A stretch of 64,000 nt of DNA from CAVSQX01 sp963730225. Its GTDB lineage: Bacteria; Planctomycetota; Phycisphaerae; Tepidisphaerales; Tepidisphaeraceae. Below the pieces are notes generated by a model. It saw only the letters and a program-made list of their open reading frames with translations. It was not told where the DNA came from and searched no databases. This document shows positions 50,455-59,050 of this stretch, piece by piece (the first letter of the stretch is position 1; the number at the start of each line of letters is the position of its first letter). The stretch covers positions 62,001 through 126,000 of the forward strand of contig CAVSQX010000005.1 in the NCBI GenBank assembly GCA_963730225.1, given 5' to 3'. The position numbers and the translations under genes were made by a program.

Positions 50455-50483
50455 TTGAACATTGCCCGAACATTCCTTACACT
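50455..50483 (+). promoter_or_regulatory. Promoter of the alkyltransferase-like gene, leaderless
   Basis: TTGAAC (50455-50460), a 17-base spacer and TACACT (50478-50483) end six bases before the ATG at 50490. This is one of the best sigma-70-like promoters in the window, and its transcript would have no leader. Confidence 0.6.
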
Positions 50484-50489
50484 CCCGCC

Positions 50490-50834
50490 ATGAGAACTAA
50501 TAGCACCATCACCGCCATTCATGCCGGGCAACTTTCTACCGAGATGAATTTCCAGCAGCGCGTCTGGGCCGTCACCGCCCGAATTCCGCGCGGCAAGGTG
50601 GCCACTTACGCCTGGGTCGCCCGCCAACTGAAAAGCACCGCCTACCGCGCTGTTGGCCGCGCTCTTGGCCAAAACCCCTACGCCCCGGCAGTTCCGTGCC
50701 ATCGGGTCGTCGGCAGCAATGGGATGCTCACGGGATACGCCGGCGGCCTGCCTGCCAAGCGCCGGCTTCTTCACGCCGAGGGCGTCGAAATCAAGAAGGA
50801 TCGAATCAATCTGACCCGCTTTGCCGTGGCGTGA
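50490..50834 (+). CDS. ogt: MGMT-family methylated-DNA--cysteine alkyltransferase (C-terminal domain only)
   Basis: A 114-residue protein equal to the DNA-binding and active-site domain of O6-alkylguanine alkyltransferases. FQQRVWAVTARIPRGKVATYAWVA (22-45) is the helix-turn-helix; YRAVGRALGQNPYAPAVPCHRVVG has the reactive Cys70 in PCHRV. GYAGGLPAKRRLLHAEG closes the domain. The Cys is kept, so it could be a true suicide repair protein; some short relatives (alkyltransferase-like proteins) replace it with Trp. It lacks the N-terminal domain of Ogt/Ada. Leaderless promoter. Diverges from the pilin-like gene. Confidence 0.85.
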   Translation: MRTNSTITAIHAGQLSTEMNFQQRVWAVTARIPRGKVATYAWVARQLKSTAYRAVGRALGQNPYAPAVPCHRVVGSNGMLTGYAGGLPAKRRLLHAEGVEIKKDRINLTRFAVA

Positions 50835-50902
50835 TTCGCCCGATAACTCGGCGCTCCTCAAGTCGCATCGCCGTTTTTGCGATGTAACGCTTGAGGTGCC
50901 GT

Positions 50903-51373
50903 ATGCCCGCTGCTCCCCGCAATGCATCCGAACGATCCAGCGCCGTCGTCGAATCGGAATCCGATCGGCGCGACGGTGAACCGACTCCCGGCGGGCAGGG
51001 GCCCGATCGCCGGCTCAGCCGCGCCGATCGCCGCGCCGGCGTCGACCGCCGCCGCAAATCGCGCGAAGAAGCCGGCTACATCGGCCCGGAGAATCGCGTC
51101 GGCGATCGCCGCGATGGCACCGGCCTCGAGCGCCGTCGCGGCCCCGGCCGCCGGCTCGCCGACGATCGTCGCATCGCCGAAGAAGGCGAGATGAACGATC
51201 TCCAATTCGAATTCGTGATGGCCATCGAAACCTACAAAAAAGTCAATCGCCGCATGTATCCCACCTGGACCGAAATTCTCGAAATCGCCGCCGAGTTGGG
51301 ATATCGCAAAGTCGCCCACCGCAAAATCCAACTCGACAACGTTCCCGAGCCCGATTTGCAAAACGTGGCGTGA
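50903..51373 (+). CDS. Arg/Asp-rich DRR-repeat protein
   Basis: A 156-residue protein. Residues 20-92 are highly charged with repeated DRR-like units (DRRLSRADRRAGVDRRRK, GDRRDGTGLERRRGPGRR, DDRR), probably disordered. Residues 97-156 form a separate domain (DLQFEFVMAIETYKKVNRRMYPTWTEILEIAAELGYRKV), helical and likely a small DNA- or protein-binding fold. Similar proteins are known in planctomycetes. The ATG at 50903 follows GAGG with good spacing. A TTGCCGA palindrome starts five bases after the stop. No function can be assigned. Confidence 0.7.
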   Translation: MPAAPRNASERSSAVVESESDRRDGEPTPGGQGPDRRLSRADRRAGVDRRRKSREEAGYIGPENRVGDRRDGTGLERRRGPGRRLADDRRIAEEGEMNDLQFEFVMAIETYKKVNRRMYPTWTEILEIAAELGYRKVAHRKIQLDNVPEPDLQNVA

Positions 51374-51377
51374 AGAC

Positions 51378-51460
51378 ATTGCCGATTGCCGATTGCCGAT
51401 TGCCAATTGCCGATTGAAGAGCGGCTGCTGTCCCGAATCGGCAATTGGCAATCGACAATC
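51378..51460. repeat. Palindrome of TTGCCGA heptads (copy D)
   Basis: Left arm (51378-51418): TTGCCGA three times, TTGCCAA, TTGCCGA. Right arm (51435-51460): ATCGGCA, ATTGGCA, ATCGACA, the inverted set. Here the unit is TTGCCGA instead of TTGCCTA on both arms, so the two arms have changed together. Confidence 0.85.
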
Positions 51461-51491
51461 CCTTTCCCCTCTCCAGTTTAATTGCACAATA

Positions 51492-51506
51492 GTCCCTTCG
51501 AGGGAC
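51492..51506 (+). promoter_or_regulatory. Hairpin over the ribosome site of the sugar-binding protein gene
   Basis: GTCCC TTCGA GGGAC folds into a five-base stem directly before the ATG at 51508. The GAGGG inside it is the only plausible Shine-Dalgarno, so folding would hide it. It could be a translational control element or simply chance. Confidence 0.35.
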
Positions 51507-51507
51507 C

Positions 51508-52947
51508 ATGCCGCCACCGCCGCAGCCTGATCGATTTGTGCTCCGCTGGATCGCGTTCGCTGCGATTCTGATTTTCGCGCTGGGGCCGGTGGTTTATCGG
51601 CTGACATGGCGCGAAACGGCGGCGCCGGAAGGCGGGCCGACGGGGGACAATGTCGTGGTCATTCAATACATGGCCTGGGGAAATCCGCAGCAACTGGAGA
51701 CCGAGCGAACGATCATCCGGCGATTCAATCAGCATTGTCTGGATACCGGCCAGCCGCTTCGCGTCGATCTGTTTGTCACCACGTCGGGCGGATATGTGGA
51801 AAAACTCCTGACGATGATCGCCGGCAACGACGCGCCGGATGTCGTCCGCGTCGATCATTTCCAATTCGCCTCCATCGCCGGCGAGGGATTTTTTTATGAT
51901 CTAACCGATCTGGCCCGCTCCGATCCGACTTTCCATCCGCAGGATTTCCATCCCGCCGCCATGCGGGAAAATTACTACCATGGCCATTTCTACGGCCTGA
52001 ACATGCTCTTCGGCGGGGTGATCTGCTACTACAACAAGGATCTGTTCCGCCGGGCCGGGCTGGGCGATCCGTACGATTTGTGGCGGCAGGGAAAATGGAA
52101 CTGGGAAACGTTCAACGATGATTGCACGCGCCTGGCGACGCGCGATTCCGCCGGCCGGCCGACGTGCTTTGCGCTGATTCTTCCCGATGCGATCATCGGA
52201 TATCCGGCGGCTCCGCACGTCGTTTACTGGAACTTTTGGCTCTGGCCTCAAAACGGCCAATGTCTCAACGACGATTACTCGCGCTGTCTTTTGGATTCCC
52301 CCAACTCGCTGCGGGCCATCACCGACATGCGCTCGATGGTTTACGGCCGGCGCGTGGTTCCCTCGCCGTCCGATGCGGCCAACGGCGCGTTCTCGTTCGA
52401 ATCCGGCAACGTCGCCATGCGATTCGATTTCGCCGGGCTCACCCCCGGCCTGCGCGACACCATCCGTGATTTCCAATGGGACATCGTTCCCACACCCTCG
52501 CCCGCCAACGATCCGTTTTCCATCGTCAAGGGAAATCAACTGGTCATCTCCGTCCACTGCCAACATCCGCGCCAGGCATGGGAATGGATCAAATTCCTCA
52601 CCAGCGAAGAAAGCGAAATGTATCTCTGCGGCGACTCCGCCCGCCGCGAAATCCCAACGCGCCTTTCCGTTCTGCACTCGCCGCAGTTTCTCCACGCCAG
52701 CCAGGCGCCGTTCCACACCGATGTTTTCTCCAACCTGCTGGCCCATCCGCGCGAGTTGCCCATCGACGAATCCTGGCCCACCTGGACGCTGACGGCGCAG
52801 AAATTCATGGATCATCTTTTCCACGATGAATCCGCCGACACCGCCGACACGATGGCCCAAGCCGCCCGCGCGATTGACGTCGATCTGGCCCAAACCCATG
52901 CCCGCTATCTCCGATACCGGCAAAACGAGGTGTCCGATGTCCAGTGA
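51508..52947 (+). CDS. ABC transporter extracellular sugar-binding protein
   Basis: Substrate-binding subunit of a carbohydrate importer (SBP family 1), 479 residues. A hydrophobic N-terminal segment (WIAFAAILIFALGPVVY, 14-30) without a lipobox Cys suggests a membrane-anchored protein. VVVIQYMAWGNPQQLETERTIIRRFNQ, GNDAPDVVRVDHFQFASIAGEG and GLNMLFGGVICYYNKDLFRRAGL are typical of the family; aromatic residues (YWNFWLWPQNG) fit a sugar pocket. It is followed by two permease genes and an oxidoreductase gene with overlaps or very short gaps (one operon). Ligand not known. Confidence 0.87.
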   Translation: MPPPPQPDRFVLRWIAFAAILIFALGPVVYRLTWRETAAPEGGPTGDNVVVIQYMAWGNPQQLETERTIIRRFNQHCLDTGQPLRVDLFVTTSGGYVEKLLTMIAGNDAPDVVRVDHFQFASIAGEGFFYDLTDLARSDPTFHPQDFHPAAMRENYYHGHFYGLNMLFGGVICYYNKDLFRRAGLGDPYDLWRQGKWNWETFNDDCTRLATRDSAGRPTCFALILPDAIIGYPAAPHVVYWNFWLWPQNGQCLNDDYSRCLLDSPNSLRAITDMRSMVYGRRVVPSPSDAANGAFSFESGNVAMRFDFAGLTPGLRDTIRDFQWDIVPTPSPANDPFSIVKGNQLVISVHCQHPRQAWEWIKFLTSEESEMYLCGDSARREIPTRLSVLHSPQFLHASQAPFHTDVFSNLLAHPRELPIDESWPTWTLTAQKFMDHLFHDESADTADTMAQAARAIDVDLAQTHARYLRYRQNEVSDVQ

Positions 52948-53962
52948 TCTGCTGGCGTTGTCGCACCCCGATTCGCACCCGTTGCCGCGTCGCCGATTCT
53001 ATCGCCGTCCCCGTCCGCAGTTTTTGCCCCGCCGCAGCCGGCGCGATCGCTGGGGATATTTTTTCATCTCCCCGTGGATCGTCGGATTTTTGATTTTCAC
53101 CGCCGGCCCGATGATCGCCAGCATCGCGCTGAGCTTCACCGATTACGACATCGCTTCCCTCCGCCCCGTCGGCATCGCCAACTACGCCAAACTTCTCTGG
53201 CGGTCCAATCCGTTGGGCGGACATGGCGATCCGCAGTTTTACCAGAGCCTGGGCAACACGTTTTACTACGCTCTGATCGCCGTTCCGCTGGGCCTGACCG
53301 GCTCGCTGCTGCTGGCGGTTTTGCTGAACCAGAAATTAAAGGGCCTTTCGTTCTTCCGCACCGCGTACTATCTGCCCAGCCTCGTTCCCGCCGTCGCCAG
53401 CAGCCTGCTTTGGATTTGGATTTTTCAACCCGAAACCGGCCTGCTGAATCAATTTCTGCTTCGTCTGTTTGCCGCCTGGCCGATCGATCTGTTGCACCTT
53501 GCTCCACCGCGCTGGCTCCAAAGCGCCGCCTGGAGCAAGCCCGCGCTGATTCTGATGAGCCTGTGGACCATCGGCGGCAGTCGGATGATTATTTTTCTCG
53601 CCGGGCTTCAGGGCATCAGCGACCAATACTACGAAGCCGCCCGCATCGACGGCGCCGGGCCGATGGGAACCTTTCGCCACGTCACGCTGCCGCTGATCAC
53701 GCCGATGATTTTTTTCAACCTCGTGCTGGGAATCATCGGCGCCTTTCAAACGTTCACCACCGCCTACGTCATGACCAACGGCGGACCCAATGATTCCACC
53801 TTGTTTTACGCCCTGTACATCTACCGCTGCGCTTTCGAGCAACTCCAGATGGGCAAGGCCAGCGCGCTGGCCTGGATTCTTTTTCTGATTCTGCTGGTTT
53901 TCACCATCGTGCAATTCGATCGCAGCAAGAAATGGGTTCACTACGAAGGCGCCGACGATTGA
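52937..53962 (+). CDS. ABC transporter permease, MalF/UgpA type
   Basis: A 341-residue inner-membrane permease. Six membrane segments are visible, from WGYFFISPWIVGFLIFTAGPM to LAWILFLILLVFTIV. The cytoplasmic EAA loop that contacts the ATPase is YYEAARIDGAGPMGTFRHVTLPLITP. An Arg-rich N-terminal tail (RRRFYRRPRPQFLPRRSRRDR) precedes the first helix. The ATG at 52937 has GAGG eight bases upstream and overlaps the binding-protein stop by 11 bases. A longer frame upstream is not used. Confidence 0.87.
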   Translation: MSSDLLALSHPDSHPLPRRRFYRRPRPQFLPRRSRRDRWGYFFISPWIVGFLIFTAGPMIASIALSFTDYDIASLRPVGIANYAKLLWRSNPLGGHGDPQFYQSLGNTFYYALIAVPLGLTGSLLLAVLLNQKLKGLSFFRTAYYLPSLVPAVASSLLWIWIFQPETGLLNQFLLRLFAAWPIDLLHLAPPRWLQSAAWSKPALILMSLWTIGGSRMIIFLAGLQGISDQYYEAARIDGAGPMGTFRHVTLPLITPMIFFNLVLGIIGAFQTFTTAYVMTNGGPNDSTLFYALYIYRCAFEQLQMGKASALAWILFLILLVFTIVQFDRSKKWVHYEGADD

Positions 53963-55083
53963 TCGCCGTGAAACGACCGTTGCTTCACATCTTCGCACTG
54001 GCTTTGGCGCTGGTGATTCTGATTCCGCTGGCGTGGGCCGTCAGCACCGCGCTGAAAACCCGCCAGCAGGTTTACGCCGTTCCGCCCAAATGGATTCCCA
54101 CCAGCTACCGCGCCCCCAATTCGACCGGCCGGCTTCGCCCGGTCACCGTGATCGATCGCATCAACCAACCCGCCGCCGAAGTTCAGCTTCTCTCCGGACC
54201 CCAATTCGGCGAAACGCTCGCATTACCGCTGACCGATCTACGCCACGACGGCGACCAATGGTTCGCCAAGCTGCGCGCTCCCGACCCGGTCGCCATTCGT
54301 CTCCAGCGAATGTTCCCCGGCGGCGTCGCCGAGATTCGCTTTGCCGATTCCGACCAGATCGTTTTCGTGCCGCCGTCGCAACTTCACGCCGTGCTCGACC
54401 CGCAGTGGCGCAATTTCGCCGCCGCCTGGCGCTCGCTGCCGCTGCCGTTCCACTGGTTTTTGCTCAACACGTTTACCATCACCGTCATCAACGTGTTCGG
54501 GCAGATGTTCAGTTGTTCGCTGGTGGCGTACGGTTTCGCGCGTTTTCGCTTCCGGGGCCGAACCCCGTTGTTTCTGCTGCTGCTTTCCACGATGATGCTT
54601 CCGCCGCAAGTGACGATGATTCCGCAGTTTCTTTTTTGGACCCGCCTGCACGCCGTCGACACGTTCGCCCCGCTGACCATTCCCTCGCTTTTTGCCTCCA
54701 GCGCGTTTTTCGTTTTTCTTCTGCGCCAGTTTTATCTCTCCCTGCCGCGCGAGCTCGATGAAGCCGCCATGCTCGACGGCTGCGGCCCGCTGCGCATCTG
54801 GTGGCAAATTCTGCTGCCCCTGACCCGCCCCGCGCTCATCACGGTCGGCGTGCTATCCTTCATCGGAAGCTGGGACGATTTCGCCGGCCCGTTGATCTAC
54901 CTCAGCAGTCTTCGCAACTACACCGTCAGCCTGGCCCTTCGGCTTTTCCAGGACCAGTTCGGCACCGATTTCAGCCTGCTGATGGCCGCCGCACTGGTTC
55001 ACATGGTCCCGGTGATTTTGCTTTTCTTCATCGCTCAACGTTATTTCGTCAAAGGAATCGCCATGACCGGACTCAAGGCCTGA
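53959..55083 (+). CDS. ABC transporter permease, MalG/UgpE type, with inserted extracytoplasmic domain
   Basis: A permease of about 374 residues. After the first membrane helix (LLHIFALALALVILIPLAWAV) a domain of about 100 residues lies outside the membrane (PVTVIDRINQPAAEVQLLSG to PPSQLHAVLDPQWRNF); ordinary MalG proteins have only a short loop there. The remaining five helices and the EAA loop (DEAAMLDGCGPLRIWWQILLPLTRP) are normal. Start: TTG 53959 overlaps the previous stop (TTGA); GTG 53968 is an alternative. Five bases before the oxidoreductase gene. The insertion may contact the binding protein or a cell-wall component. Confidence 0.84.
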   Translation: MIAVKRPLLHIFALALALVILIPLAWAVSTALKTRQQVYAVPPKWIPTSYRAPNSTGRLRPVTVIDRINQPAAEVQLLSGPQFGETLALPLTDLRHDGDQWFAKLRAPDPVAIRLQRMFPGGVAEIRFADSDQIVFVPPSQLHAVLDPQWRNFAAAWRSLPLPFHWFLLNTFTITVINVFGQMFSCSLVAYGFARFRFRGRTPLFLLLLSTMMLPPQVTMIPQFLFWTRLHAVDTFAPLTIPSLFASSAFFVFLLRQFYLSLPRELDEAAMLDGCGPLRIWWQILLPLTRPALITVGVLSFIGSWDDFAGPLIYLSSLRNYTVSLALRLFQDQFGTDFSLLMAAALVHMVPVILLFFIAQRYFVKGIAMTGLKA

Positions 55084-55087
55084 AGAA

Positions 55088-56332
55088 ATGGACGGCACCA
55101 AACTAATTCGTTTTGGCCTGACCGGACTGGGCGGCTACGCCGGTTGGGCGTGCGATCAGCTCCTGGCCGATTCCCTCTCCGCTTCCCCGCACGTTCGCCT
55201 CTGCGCCGTTTGCGATCCCGATCCCAGCGCCTTCCCGGCCCGGATCGAGCGGCTCGGGCGGGCCGATGTCGCCATCTTCGAGAAGCTCGACGATCTGCTG
55301 GCGGAAAACCTCGACGCCGTTTGGCTGCCGCTTCCGATCGATTTGCATCGCCCCTTCACCGAGCGATGCCTGGCCGCCGGAAAATCCGTGCTGGTGGAGA
55401 AGCCGGCGGCGGGGTGCATCGACGATGTCGATGCGATGATCCGCGCCCGAGATCAGTCCGGCTGCCCCATCGCGGTCGGATTCCAGAATCTTTTCGATCC
55501 CGCCGCCTGGACGATCAAGCGACGCATTCTCGATGGCGTCATCGGGCAACCGCGCCGCGCCGCCGTGGTGGCTTGCTGGCCGCGAAGCGATTCCTATTTC
55601 TCCCGTAATCCTTGGGCCGGCAAACTTCGGCGCAACGGCGTCTGGATTCTCGACAGCCCCGCCAACAACGCCATGGCTCATTTTCTCAATCTCGCGCTCT
55701 TCCTTCTGGGCCCCACCGAGCCGCAATCCGCCGCTCCACTTTCGATCCAGGCCGAGCTGTATCGCGCCAACCCGATCGAAAACTACGACACGTGCTGTTT
55801 GAATTGCGATCTGGACGGCGGGTGCCGATTGCTGGTGGCGATGACGCACGCCTGTCGCCGCGATGTGAACCATCCCGTGATCACCATCACCGGCGATCGC
55901 GCCGCCGTTCATTTCTGGAGCAACAGCCGATACGAAATCGTTCCCCTGACCGCCGGCCAGCCGCCGATCGAATCCATCCCCGCCCATCCGCACAACGGCC
56001 CGCTTGTCTTCCTGCAATTCGCCGCCCACCTGCGTGGCGAGTCGGCGCCCATCGCCACTTTGGAAAACGCGCGCGTGCACACGCTGGCCGTCAACGGCGC
56101 ATCGGAAGCGAGTCCGATTCACGATATCCCTTCGACCTTGATCGAAACGATCCGCGCCCCCGACGGCTCCGCTCTGCGAACCGTTCCCGGCATCGAAGAT
56201 GCATTTGAAACCTGCGTCCGCACCGGCCGCCCGTTGCACGCAAGCGCTCTTGTTCCCTGGAGCCGCCCCGCCGGAATCAAATCCCTCATCGGCTACTCGC
56301 ACTTCGTCTCCCCCAAAATCCAAGTCCCATAA
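55088..56332 (+). CDS. Gfo/Idh/MocA family oxidoreductase
   Basis: A 414-residue NAD(P)-dependent sugar dehydrogenase-like protein. RFGLTGLGGYAGWACDQLL is the nucleotide-binding loop, CAVCDPDPSAF the second strand, and LVEKPAAGCIDDVDAM holds the EKP motif with the catalytic Lys. The C-terminal substrate domain runs from about 130. The usual catalytic His region reads SPANNAMAHFLNLALFLLG, with His in place. It is last in the sugar importer operon, so it probably processes the imported sugar or its oxidised form. Confidence 0.87.
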   Translation: MDGTKLIRFGLTGLGGYAGWACDQLLADSLSASPHVRLCAVCDPDPSAFPARIERLGRADVAIFEKLDDLLAENLDAVWLPLPIDLHRPFTERCLAAGKSVLVEKPAAGCIDDVDAMIRARDQSGCPIAVGFQNLFDPAAWTIKRRILDGVIGQPRRAAVVACWPRSDSYFSRNPWAGKLRRNGVWILDSPANNAMAHFLNLALFLLGPTEPQSAAPLSIQAELYRANPIENYDTCCLNCDLDGGCRLLVAMTHACRRDVNHPVITITGDRAAVHFWSNSRYEIVPLTAGQPPIESIPAHPHNGPLVFLQFAAHLRGESAPIATLENARVHTLAVNGASEASPIHDIPSTLIETIRAPDGSALRTVPGIEDAFETCVRTGRPLHASALVPWSRPAGIKSLIGYSHFVSPKIQVP

Positions 56333-56689
56333 CACGGCAGGCCAGAGCGCAGCGCCGGCCCGCATGCATTTGTTCCTCGACTCATTCAAAACAACCATGA
56401 CCTCTCAAAACGAACTCTTTGGCGCAACGCGATCCGGTCGCATTTCTTACGTCAGCTTCCCACCATTTTGAACTCTCAAAACAACCCATCGCCCTTTCCC
56501 CAATTCTTTCGCCCTCCAAAAACCACACGTCTTCACAACTAATTTAGCCACAACATCTTAACGAGATTCTTTTCCCCCCATTTTACGTCTGGCATACCCC
56601 TCGCTTTAAGGCTTTGCGTCTCAGTCGTCCTCAGAGTCGCAACCAGCAACTCGGCCGCCTGGACGAGATCAAATAACACGAGGTACGCC
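56333..56689. other. Non-coding stretch before the pseudo-receiver gene
   Basis: No gene is seen. The base composition is noticeably richer in A and T between 56460 and 56620 than in the surroundings, as expected for a promoter region, but no convincing -35/-10 pair was found. Near 56340 a GC-rich, poorly matched palindrome (GCGCAGCGCCGGCCCGC) may be a worn member of the GTTTAGC repeat family. Confidence 0.4.
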
Positions 56690-57130
56690 ATGTTTAAGAA
56701 TCAAGACGACCAGGTTTCGATCCTGGGAATTTGCGTGGATGAACCGCAAATGGTGGGCCGCACCGCCGGCCTCAATTTCTGCGCCGTCCGTTCCGGCCGA
56801 CGCGCCATCGACATGCTCCGAATGCTTTCCTTCGACCTGGTCCTTGCCGGGATGCGAATCCCCGACATCGGCACCTGGGACCTTGTCCGCCGACTCCGCG
56901 CCGGCTGGCCCTGGCAGAAGTGGGCGCTGGTCAGCAACGCCATCAGCGAGCAGCAGGAAATCACCGCGCGCATGTTCGGCTCGCTGAGAATCTACGACGT
57001 GATGCCCAGCAGCGATGAGCTGATTCAGCTCACCACCGCTCTGCGCGAAAAGGCCGCCCTGGCGGTTCTGCATCGCAACTACGGCCGCAACGTCGGCAAC
57101 CCGACCTCGCCGACCGCCGTGGTTTCGTAA
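56690..57130 (+). CDS. Pseudo-receiver domain protein
   Basis: A 146-residue protein with the fold pattern of a response-regulator receiver (VSILGICVDEPQMVGRTAGL, SFDLVLAGMRIPDIGTWDLVRRLR, WALVSNAIS), but the phosphoacceptor Asp is Gly54 (LVLAG where LLLLD is usual), the acidic pair near the N-terminus is reduced and the conserved Lys is absent. It therefore probably cannot be phosphorylated and may act as a binding adaptor. The ribosome site is GAGG eight bases before the ATG. The next small gene follows 91 bases later. Confidence 0.65.
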   Translation: MFKNQDDQVSILGICVDEPQMVGRTAGLNFCAVRSGRRAIDMLRMLSFDLVLAGMRIPDIGTWDLVRRLRAGWPWQKWALVSNAISEQQEITARMFGSLRIYDVMPSSDELIQLTTALREKAALAVLHRNYGRNVGNPTSPTAVVS

Positions 57131-57221
57131 TCGTGTCAGCGTTAATCGGATCTTCGCCCAGCTCGGGCCGGAGAAAGTGCAACAGATATTCGTTCGTTCA
57201 GAGAGTCATCAGGAGATCGCC

Positions 57222-57470
57222 ATGAGCCAGTCAACCCAAGTCATTGATGTGTTCCAGGCCGCTTACACCGACCTGTATTTCGCTCCGCCGCTGGAGCTGG
57301 ATTACGACGAGCCCAACGCCGTCGTGGACGCCGACGCGATGGAGTTCGTGGTCATGGGCAATCCTGTTCGGTCCATCGAGATGCCGGTGATCGTCACCCC
57401 GGCCCGGCGGGAACAAGCCCCGCCGCTCGTTGAAACGGCCGACGTGGCGCCGCAACGAACCGCCGCCTGA
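57222..57470 (+). CDS. Small hypothetical protein
   Basis: An 82-residue acidic protein (QAAYTDLYFAPPLELDYDEPNAVVDADAMEFVVMGNP) with a basic C-terminal stretch. The ATG at 57222 has AGGAGATCGCC upstream, a very good ribosome site, which supports it as a real gene. No family or domain was recognised. An intrinsic terminator follows its stop codon, so it ends the short operon beginning with the pseudo-receiver. Confidence 0.6.
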   Translation: MSQSTQVIDVFQAAYTDLYFAPPLELDYDEPNAVVDADAMEFVVMGNPVRSIEMPVIVTPARREQAPPLVETADVAPQRTAA

Positions 57471-57475
57471 GGCCC

Positions 57476-57497
57476 CCGCCCCCGCGGGCGGATTTTT
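57476..57497 (+). terminator. Intrinsic terminator
   Basis: CCGCCC, a four-base loop and GGGCGG are followed by ATTTTT. It lies six bases after the stop of the 82-residue gene. Confidence 0.7.
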
Positions 57498-57598
57498 GCA
57501 GGAGCCATCATTTTCGTGGGTTCAGTAGTTTCAGAAACATTTTTATCCGGCGCGCGGCCTGAGAAACCGCCGCTCCTAACGGAGAGAGAGAGAAAATC

Positions 57599-58787
57599 AT
57601 GTTTGCGCGAATCAAAAAATTCATTCCGGAGGGTCCAAACCCCCGTCCTTCGTTTACGCGCCGGCCCAAAGGGCCGGGCTTCTTGCCCCAAAACCCTGCT
57701 CAACCTTGCCGCCGCCGCCGCAGCCCTGTGCCTATCGGCCAGTTCCTACGGCGCGATCGTCAGCGACATCACCAGCATCAGCACCACATTCGTCGGTGGA
57801 ACCTCCACCACGCTGCATAGCATCGCCGGCGGTGGAACATCGGCCACCGGCTTCCTGACCTCCAACAGCTACACCGTCACTTACGAGGGCGGCGATTTGG
57901 AAGTCAACCAGGTTAATACCGGAAGCACCACCTACAACGTCGGTGCCGAGGGGACCGCCGTCGTCCGCCGCGACAACGTGAATCCCAACACCGACGTTCT
58001 CTGGTACGCCGCCGACGGCAACATCAGCACGCACAACGGCAGCACCATCAAGCTCGATGGTCCCCAGGACTCCGGCTACAACCAGGCCCTGAGCTCCAAC
58101 AATCTTCTCGTCGGCGCCAACGACATCTTCGCCAACATGGACGCCAGCGGTAACAACGACACCGACGTCGAACGCATCGACATGATCTATTCCAACGGCA
58201 TCTCCACCGGCAGCGGCGATGCATTTGAGATTCTCGATCGCAACGACGTAGGCGATCACGCCGCGTTCAAGATCGCCGCCATCACGTCTCTCGACTCCAA
58301 TGGCAATCCCGCCAGCTACGGCCCGTTGATGTCCTTCTCGCAGGGCTCATGGGGCAACACCGCGCTGCTCCAGACGCAGGGCTACGCCGTGCTGCGCGAA
58401 AACAACACCGGCTCGGGCTCGGGCGTCTTTCATCCGTCCGACCAGGCCGATTCCACCGTCGGCGGGGTCGTTATCCCCGTGCTGAATCTCATCGACGGCA
58501 CCAAGGGATCGGCCGGCCCCTCCAGCACGCAAACCATCTACGGCTATTCGCTCTTTGCCGCCGACACCACCGGCAACGGATCGCAGTTGGTGAATTACCT
58601 GAACTCAACTTATTTCCCAACCTGCACCGATACCAACGACTGCATGACCGGCGGCCTCAATCCCCTGGGTGCTACTGGCGAGCTTCTAACTCCGATGACA
58701 TCCATCCCCGAACCCTCGGCCGCCACCCTGGCCGTCTTCGGTTCGGTCGGAATTCTCACTTCGCGCCGAAGGAGACGCAGAGACTGA
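57599..58787 (+). CDS. PEP-CTERM sorting domain protein, frame interrupted at a palindromic repeat
   Basis: A secreted protein of about 390 residues ending with a PEP-CTERM signal: IPEPSAATLAVFGSVGILTSRRRRRRD (PEP motif, membrane helix, Arg cluster; residues at the very end, quoted in parts as SIPEPSAATLAVFG and SRRRRRRD). Such proteins are cleaved by an exosortase and sent to the cell surface or matrix. The body is rich in Thr, Ser, Asn and Gly. The ribosome site GGAGAGAGAGAG points to the ATG at 57599 (MFARIKK), but the signal-peptide core (KTLLNLAAAAAALCLSASSYGA) is in the +1 frame. A GTTTAC repeat at 57651-57690 separates them. Either the insertion broke the gene, or the repeat is in frame and one C was wrongly added. 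No exosortase lies in the window. Confidence 0.78.
57651..57690 (+). repeat. GTTTAC palindromic repeat inside the PEP-CTERM gene
   Basis: CGTTTACGCG, then the hairpin CCGGCCC AAA GGGCCGG, then GCTTCTTGCCCC. It falls between the first residues and the hydrophobic core of the signal peptide. Hairpin wording matches the copies at 9621 and 60605. Confidence 0.75.
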
Positions 58788-58869
58788 CATTCGTGAACTT
58801 CACCTCCGCGCGACGGAAACGTTTCGCGGCGGCGTGGCGGATTGTCCGCCGAAATTGTAGCTCTCTCTC

Positions 58870-58911
58870 AACCGCCCACGAACCTTCCAACGGTTCGGGG
58901 GCGGTTTTTTT
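58870..58911 (+). terminator. Intrinsic terminator after the PEP-CTERM gene
   Basis: A long stem (AACCGCCCACGAACC with GGTTCGGGGGCGGTT, one mismatch) around a seven-base loop, followed by seven T. It lies 83 bases after the stop. Confidence 0.88.
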
Positions 58912-58986
58912 GTCCCGTAATTCCACGATTTTTCATCCTGACCCGCGACATTCAACAGCACTGCCGCCAACGTCCGATCTACCTAT

Positions 58987-59013
58987 TGCGTAGCGGTCGC
59001 CCCGAAGGGGCAC
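58987..59013 (+). repeat. GTAGCGG-headed palindromic repeat
   Basis: TGCGTAGCGGTCGCCCC GAA GGGGCAC, nearly identical to the repeat at 30903. It lies 38 bases before the GH15 gene start. Confidence 0.68.
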
Positions 59014-59050
59014 GTTTCGTCCGGCTTTTCAAACCCGAAAGCGCTCGTCT

